Source of the DNA: Gemmatimonadota bacterium | GTDB lineage: Bacteria > Gemmatimonadota > Gemmatimonadetes > Longimicrobiales > Gaopeijiaceae | Direction of reading: 5' to 3' | Assembly (NCBI GenBank): GCA_007127575.1 | Contig: SKZC01000248.1 | Span: 1 to 10,489 of the forward strand | DNA length: 10,489 nucleotides | Part shown: positions 6,952 through 10,489 of the stretch, one piece after another | Numbering within the stretch: position 1 is the stretch's first letter | Layout of the letters: the number at the start of each line of letters is the position of its first letter | The notes under the pieces: generated by a model | The model's database searches: none | Told to the model about the DNA's origin: nothing | Seen by the model: only the letters and a program-made list of their open reading frames with translations | Position numbers and translations under genes: made by a program

Positions 6952-8219
6952 AGGTCCTCTTCTTTAGTAGCATGTACGTCAAGCCGGGACAGGCCATCTC
7001 CGGCACAGTGATCCATCGGCAGGCGGTGGAGCTCCAGCGTCGGGGGGTGGAGGTCCGAGTCGTGTGCCCGGTTCCTCGATTTCGTCGGGGAGGGAGCGGC
7101 CTGGGGGGCAACTCAAAGGAGCAGAGGGCGCTCCTCCGGATGGGGACGGTGAACCTGGACGGAGTCGAGGTGACGTATGTCCCCTTCGTGAATGTGCCCC
7201 TCCGCTTCTCCTGCGGGCTACACTCCCGCCTCGTTCGGAGGACGGCGGAGTCGGTGGTGGATCGGATCCACAGCGAGTTCCCCTTCGATCTCATCCATGC
7301 CCATCGCGTCTTTCCTACGGGGCACGCCGGGCTGGGGCTGGGCCGGCGGTTCGGGGTCCCGCTCATCGTCTCCGCCGTGGGCTCCGACATTCACACCCAC
7401 CCCAGGAGGCTGTCGGGCGTGCGGGAGCGGGCCCGGGAGACCCTCCAGAAATGCGCCGGCGCTCTCTCGGTGAGCCGGGCCTTGGCGGAGGAGATGCGGG
7501 AGTTGGCCGGCGCCCCGCTGTCGGTGCGAGTGATCTATCGGGGGGTGGATGTGGACCACTTCGCCCCAGTGGATCCCCCCGTGCCGCTGGTCCTTCGCCG
7601 TCGGCTGGGTCTCCCGGAGGATGGGGTGGGGATCGCCTATGTAGGGCATTTGGGCCGGGCGAAGGGGTTGGGGGAGCTCTTGGAGGGGTTCCGAACCCTG
7701 GCGACACGGGTTCCGGACGTCTGGTTGGCGTTGGTGGGGGACGGTCCCTTCCGAGAGGGACTCTCCAGGCGGGTTGACGAGCTGGGACTCGTCGGGCGGG
7801 TCATTTTCGCCGGAGCCCGACCTCACGGGGAGGTGGCCGACTGGGTGAATGCCTCGGACCTCTTTGTCCTCGCCAGCTACAATGAGGGCCTCCCCAATGT
7901 AGTCCTGGAGGCCATGGCTTGTGCCCGGCCGGTGGTGGCCACGGATGTGGGGGGAACCGGCGAGGCCGTGGTGGATGGGGAAACGGGGATTCTCGTCCCA
8001 CCCCGCGTCGTGAAACCGCTGGCCCAGGCGCTGGAGTCCCTGGTGGCGTCGCCGTCGCTCCGCCTCTCCATGGGCCAGGCGGGAGCGAACCGGGTTCGTT
8101 CCCGGTTCACCTGGGGTCGGGTAGGGAAGGAGCTCGAGCAGGCGTACCTGGACGTGCTTCACGGGAGACCGGCTGACGCTTCCACAAGGACCGCCTCCCT
8201 GTCTGGGGGAGGGCTGTGA
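6948..8219 (+). CDS. Glycosyltransferase family 4 (TuaC-like)
   Basis: The protein is 423 residues from ATG 6948, overlapping the membrane-protein stop by 4 bases (ATGA), with GGAGAGGG at 6933-6940 as ribosome binding site. The start MKVLFFSSMYVKPGQ, with G-T-V-I-H-R-Q-A-V-E-L soon after, resembles the N-terminus of TuaC-like GT4 enzymes. Then come FDLIHAHRVFPTGHAG, SAVGSDIH, VIYRGVDVDHFAP at the domain junction, YVGHLGRAKGL (donor-phosphate loop) and an intact EX7E motif at Glu313 and Glu321 in NEGLPNVVLEAM. VDGETGILVPP follows in the usual place. It should transfer a sugar to the lipid-linked repeat in the cytoplasm; donor and linkage cannot be told. The C-terminal 20 or so residues are a Ser/Thr/Gly tail. 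A second strong Shine-Dalgarno (GGAGG, 8208-8212) sits inside its last codons and would serve a following gene. Confidence 0.92.
   Translation: MKVLFFSSMYVKPGQAISGTVIHRQAVELQRRGVEVRVVCPVPRFRRGGSGLGGNSKEQRALLRMGTVNLDGVEVTYVPFVNVPLRFSCGLHSRLVRRTAESVVDRIHSEFPFDLIHAHRVFPTGHAGLGLGRRFGVPLIVSAVGSDIHTHPRRLSGVRERARETLQKCAGALSVSRALAEEMRELAGAPLSVRVIYRGVDVDHFAPVDPPVPLVLRRRLGLPEDGVGIAYVGHLGRAKGLGELLEGFRTLATRVPDVWLALVGDGPFREGLSRRVDELGLVGRVIFAGARPHGEVADWVNASDLFVLASYNEGLPNVVLEAMACARPVVATDVGGTGEAVVDGETGILVPPRVVKPLAQALESLVASPSLRLSMGQAGANRVRSRFTWGRVGKELEQAYLDVLHGRPADASTRTASLSGGGL
8208..8212 (+). promoter_or_regulatory. Strong Shine-Dalgarno ahead of GTG 8216
   Basis: GGGGGAGGG spans 8205-8213 with core GGAGG 8208-8212, three bases before GTG 8216. 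This GTG overlaps the glycosyltransferase TGA by the same 4-base GTGA arrangement as the pair at 5515. It suggests that a gene was, or is, translated from 8216. A G-rich run can also occur by chance in this composition. Confidence 0.4.
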
Positions 8220-8505
8220 TCTCTCCGGACCCCTCTCGGCCCCCGATGGCGAGCGGAGATCTGGGCCTCGGCCCATGGGCCGATTCGCCCGGCGAAAACG
8301 AGCCTCGGGTCGTGGAGAGCGGTGAAGGCGCGGATTGGAGACCACTGGCTGACCGGACTACCCGGACCCTGTGCGGTGGCCCCCGATTGGGGAGTGGGCA
8401 CGGTTCTTGAGCACCCGTCCGGATCGAACGCCGGACGTGACCGAAGAAACCCTGAAACAGCTCCTGGACGAGCTGATGAGGTTGGAGCATGACCCAAGAT
8501 CATGA
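8216..8505 (+). pseudogene. Possible small gene split by a frameshift (hypothetical)
   Basis: No intact long frame covers 8220-8488, but there are signs of coding. From GTG 8216, behind a strong Shine-Dalgarno, one frame runs 64 codons to TGA 8408-8410. From about 8353 another frame becomes codon-like, with GC-rich third and AT-rich second positions. It ends at TGA 8503-8505, overlapping the next gene by 17 bases. Its C-terminus contains TPDVTEETLKQLLDELMRLE, which looks like an amphipathic helix. A single missing base near 8350-8353 would join the two into a protein of about 96 residues, with ADW and RPLA leading into PDYPDPVRWPPIGEWARFL. Alternatively, only a short ORF from GTG 8371 (44 aa) or TTG 8407 (32 aa) is real, or the region is non-coding. 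I recognise no family. A sequencing error, a decayed gene and chance all remain possible. Confidence 0.35.
8416..8437 (+). other. Perfect 7-bp inverted repeat
   Basis: CGTCCGG at 8416-8422 is followed by its exact reverse complement at 8431-8437, with an 8-base loop. It lies about 50 bases before the second sulfotransferase start, inside the putative small reading frame. No T-run follows, so it is not a convincing terminator. It may be an RNA structure or chance. Confidence 0.3.
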
Positions 8506-9463
8506 AACCCAGGGCCCTGTCGTCGTCTACGTCATGGGATATGGCCGGAGCGGGTCCACCCTCTTGGACACGATCCTCAACAACCACCCGTCGGTGACCA
8601 GCGTGGGAGAGGTGGCGAACCTCCCCGACTGGGTCTCCCGGGAGCATCCCTGCGCCTGCGGAGCCCTTCTGGAGTCGTGCACCTTCTGGGGCCCTGTTCT
8701 TGATCGATACCGCCGGGCCATGGGGTCGGAGGCGCTGGAGGAGTTGGAACGATGCCAGACCCGGGTGGAGCGAGCGCCCTTGTACCGCCGCAGCGATGCC
8801 GTCTCCCAGCGCTACGGGGAGCTGACGAACGCTCTCTTTCATGCGATCCGGAAGGTGTCCGGCAGCACTGTCATCGTGGACTCTTCGAAAAGCTCGCGCA
8901 GGGCCATCGGTCGACCCTATGCCTTGACGGCCCACGCCGGGTTGGACCTCCGGCCCATTTTCCTACGAAGGGACGGCCGAGGGGTCATGTGGTCCGGGAT
9001 GCGGGGGGCCGGGAGTCCGGAGTGGGAGTCTTCTAGACTTCCCAGGAGCTTGATCGGGCTTCGCACCCTGCTGGCCTGGGTGTACACGAATCGGCGGTGC
9101 GAGCGGGTCATCCGGGGGCTGTCGCATTCGGCGCTACCCCTATGGTACGAGGATCTGGTCTCGGATACGGAAGCCCAGCTTCGACGGTTGGGGGCCTTCC
9201 TGGACCTGGATCTGAGCGGCGTAGCCCAGCGGATAGGTCGAGGTGAGGCCCTGGCCGTGGCCCACAACGTGAGCGGGAACCGGCTCCGCTATCAGCGGCA
9301 GGTCCGGATCCAGCCCGACCGGGAGTGGGAGTCCCATCTTCCCATGCTTCACCGATGGGCCTATCGGCTCGCTCCCTACCGCCGACCTGCGCCACGCTCG
9401 GAAGGGTCCACGGAAGGATGGAAAGGTCCTTCGAGCCGGCACCCGGCTGGATCCAGCTCATGA
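8489..9463 (+). CDS. Sulfotransferase (PAPS-dependent, Sulfotransfer_3-like)
   Basis: The protein is 324 residues from ATG 8489, with GAGG at 8478-8481 seven bases upstream. GYGRSGSTLLD at 17-27 is the PAPS 5'-phosphosulfate-binding loop. CACG at 55-58 with Cys64 and FW at 66-67 is the cysteine cluster typical of this bacterial subfamily. VDSSKSSRR from 130 and LRRDGRGVMWSG at 159-170 carry the 3'-phosphate-binding region (Arg161/Asp162/Arg164 area). HNVSGNRLR from 259 is the conserved C-terminal H-x-x-x-GN-x-x-R block. By family it transfers sulfate from PAPS to a hydroxyl of a sugar or other acceptor in the cytoplasm; no membrane segment or signal peptide is seen. It differs clearly from the first sulfotransferase of the window in P-loop, cysteines and C-terminus, so it is not a recent duplicate and may sulfate a different position. 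The last 30 or so residues are a low-complexity tail ending in a 4-base ATGA overlap with the next gene. Confidence 0.9.
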   Translation: MTQDHETQGPVVVYVMGYGRSGSTLLDTILNNHPSVTSVGEVANLPDWVSREHPCACGALLESCTFWGPVLDRYRRAMGSEALEELERCQTRVERAPLYRRSDAVSQRYGELTNALFHAIRKVSGSTVIVDSSKSSRRAIGRPYALTAHAGLDLRPIFLRRDGRGVMWSGMRGAGSPEWESSRLPRSLIGLRTLLAWVYTNRRCERVIRGLSHSALPLWYEDLVSDTEAQLRRLGAFLDLDLSGVAQRIGRGEALAVAHNVSGNRLRYQRQVRIQPDREWESHLPMLHRWAYRLAPYRRPAPRSEGSTEGWKGPSSRHPAGSSS

Positions 9464-10489
9464 GCGGCGCGGCGACCCTCCTCTACTACACCGAGGTGGA
9501 CGTCTCCGTGGACAACGGACGGGGGATCAACGAGCGGGAGTTCGTCTCTGCCTTCCTTCAGGTTCCCACGGCTCACACCCGGTGCGTCCTACCCCGGCCT
9601 TGCGGAAACGGCGTCCCCGTGGGAGACGGGATCCGTTACGTGCAGCCCCACCGAGGCCGAGCCACCCTCTATCTCGTCCACATGGCGGCGGCCCTCCGGG
9701 CCATCGTCCAGGCCCACCGAGAGAGGCCACTCGACGCCCTGGTATGCCGCCCCGAGGTCATTCCGGCCGTCCCCTTGGCGGCCTCCCGACTCCTGGGGGT
9801 CCCAGTGATCCTAAAGACCGTCTCTCTCTACAACAAGCTCTCTCGCCACGGACATTTTCCGGTAGGGCTCCATCGTGGAGTCATGCGGAGCTTCCGCTGG
9901 ACCTTCCAGGCCCTCATGGACCGGTCCATAGCGGTGGACACCGTAAGCCATCCCCTTCGCCGCTGGATCCGGGACGCGTTTCAGCTTCCCGAAGAACGTA
10001 TCCGGGTCATCCCCAACGGGGCAAACCTGGACGTCTTCCGGCCAGGGAATCGCCAGGCCAGCCGACGAGAAGTCGGCCTCGAGGGATTCTCCCGGATCGC
10101 GGGATATGTGGGCGGGCTCTCCGGTCCCCGACATGTGGACGCCCTCATCCGGGCCACAGCCGGCCTGGCCGAGGACACGGCACTGGTCCTGGTGGGGGAT
10201 GGCGACAACCGGGAGGAGCTCCAGGCGTTAGCTCGGAAGCTGGACATCTCCCACCGGGTGGTGTTCGTCGGGTCCGTTCCGTATGAACGGGTCCCGACCT
10301 ACATGCAGTCCTTCGACGTGGCGGCAGACCTGACGCTGGTCCCCATCACCTTGGAGGACGGGGTCCACGGCGCGTCCTTCTCGCAGAAGATTGCCCAGTA
10401 TCTGGGCTGCGGGCTGCCGGTAGTGGCGTGGCAGGTGGAGGACACGGAATTCCTGGAGGAGGAAAGCATCGGAAGCCTCGCGACTGTAG
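9460..10489 (+). CDS. Glycosyltransferase, GT4-like, incomplete at window end
   Basis: From ATG 9460 (4-base ATGA overlap with the sulfotransferase, weak Shine-Dalgarno) the frame stays open to the last base, giving 343 residues without a stop. It starts MSGAATLLYYTEVDVSVDNG and has the acceptor half with RPEVIPAVPLAASRLLGVPV and FPVGLHRGVMRSF. RVIPNGANLDVFRPG is the domain junction. The donor half has GYVGGLSGPRH, then ALVLVGDGDNREEL, RVVFVGSVPYERVPTYM and QKIAQYLGCGLPVVAW with Lys310. This last block is the K-x-x-(E/Q)Y-x-x-x-G-x-P form of the donor-binding motif, as in the fragment at the window start, rather than the classical EX7E of the GT4 genes at 3114 and 6948. It is predicted to transfer a sugar to the same lipid-linked repeat. 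The 3' end lies outside the window, probably less than 100 codons away by family length. Confidence 0.88.
   Translation, partial: MSGAATLLYYTEVDVSVDNGRGINEREFVSAFLQVPTAHTRCVLPRPCGNGVPVGDGIRYVQPHRGRATLYLVHMAAALRAIVQAHRERPLDALVCRPEVIPAVPLAASRLLGVPVILKTVSLYNKLSRHGHFPVGLHRGVMRSFRWTFQALMDRSIAVDTVSHPLRRWIRDAFQLPEERIRVIPNGANLDVFRPGNRQASRREVGLEGFSRIAGYVGGLSGPRHVDALIRATAGLAEDTALVLVGDGDNREELQALARKLDISHRVVFVGSVPYERVPTYMQSFDVAADLTLVPITLEDGVHGASFSQKIAQYLGCGLPVVAWQVEDTEFLEEESIGSLATV

Noticed and set aside
8220..8492. Readthrough frame continuing the TuaC-like glycosyltransferase past its TGA for 90 codons
   Set aside because: GC at second and third codon positions is nearly equal, unlike real genes here. 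The enzyme already ends at a normal length, so readthrough is not supported.
8159..8935. Minus-strand open frame of 258 codons spanning the weak interval 8220-8488
   Set aside because: About half of it is the mirror of the second sulfotransferase. The remaining part shows no motif, so I do not think it explains the interval.

Overview
The window is a stretch of GC-rich bacterial DNA (codons end mostly in G or C) packed with genes on the + strand. It reads as the middle of a Wzy-type cell-surface polysaccharide (capsule, exopolysaccharide or O-antigen-like) biosynthesis locus. No rRNA, tRNA, IS element or CRISPR array is visible. The organism cannot be named from the sequence. The GC content, the heavy use of GGG and CGG codons and the gene mix would fit a Gemmatimonadota/Acidobacteriota-like or similar environmental lineage, but this is a weak guess.

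Layout: (1) 1-315, C-terminal end of a family-4-type glycosyltransferase. (2) 316-377, a short gap holding a strong hairpin just before the ribosome binding site of (3) 378-1046, a Wza-like outer-membrane polysaccharide export protein. (4) 1040-1993, a sulfotransferase with NDST-like motifs. (5) 1984-3114 and (6) 3114-4466, two GT4 glycosyltransferases, the second carrying an 11-G run. (7) 4466-5518, a Gfo/Idh/MocA NAD(P)-dependent sugar oxidoreductase. (8) 5515-6951, an O-antigen polymerase/ligase-type membrane protein. (9) 6948-8219, another GT4. (10) 8220-8488, a stretch without a clear gene that probably hides a small, frame-disrupted gene. (11) 8489-9463, a second sulfotransferase of a different subfamily. 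(12) 9460 to the end, an incomplete GT4.

Nearly all neighbours overlap by 1 to 10 bases, so the block is very likely one polycistronic unit with translational coupling. Together the genes suggest this path: glycosyltransferases build a lipid-linked oligosaccharide repeat, the oxidoreductase supplies a modified nucleotide sugar, and the Wzy-like protein polymerises the repeats. The Wza-like channel exports the chain, and two PAPS-dependent sulfotransferases decorate it. The predicted product is therefore a sulfated extracellular polysaccharide. The Wzx flippase, the initiating phosphoglycosyltransferase and the Wzc-type co-polymerase/kinase are not in the window and presumably lie outside it.

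The main points for a second look are the G11 tract in a glycosyltransferase (possible phase variation or sequencing error), the hidden small gene at about 8216-8505, and the pairing of two unrelated sulfotransferases in one export locus.
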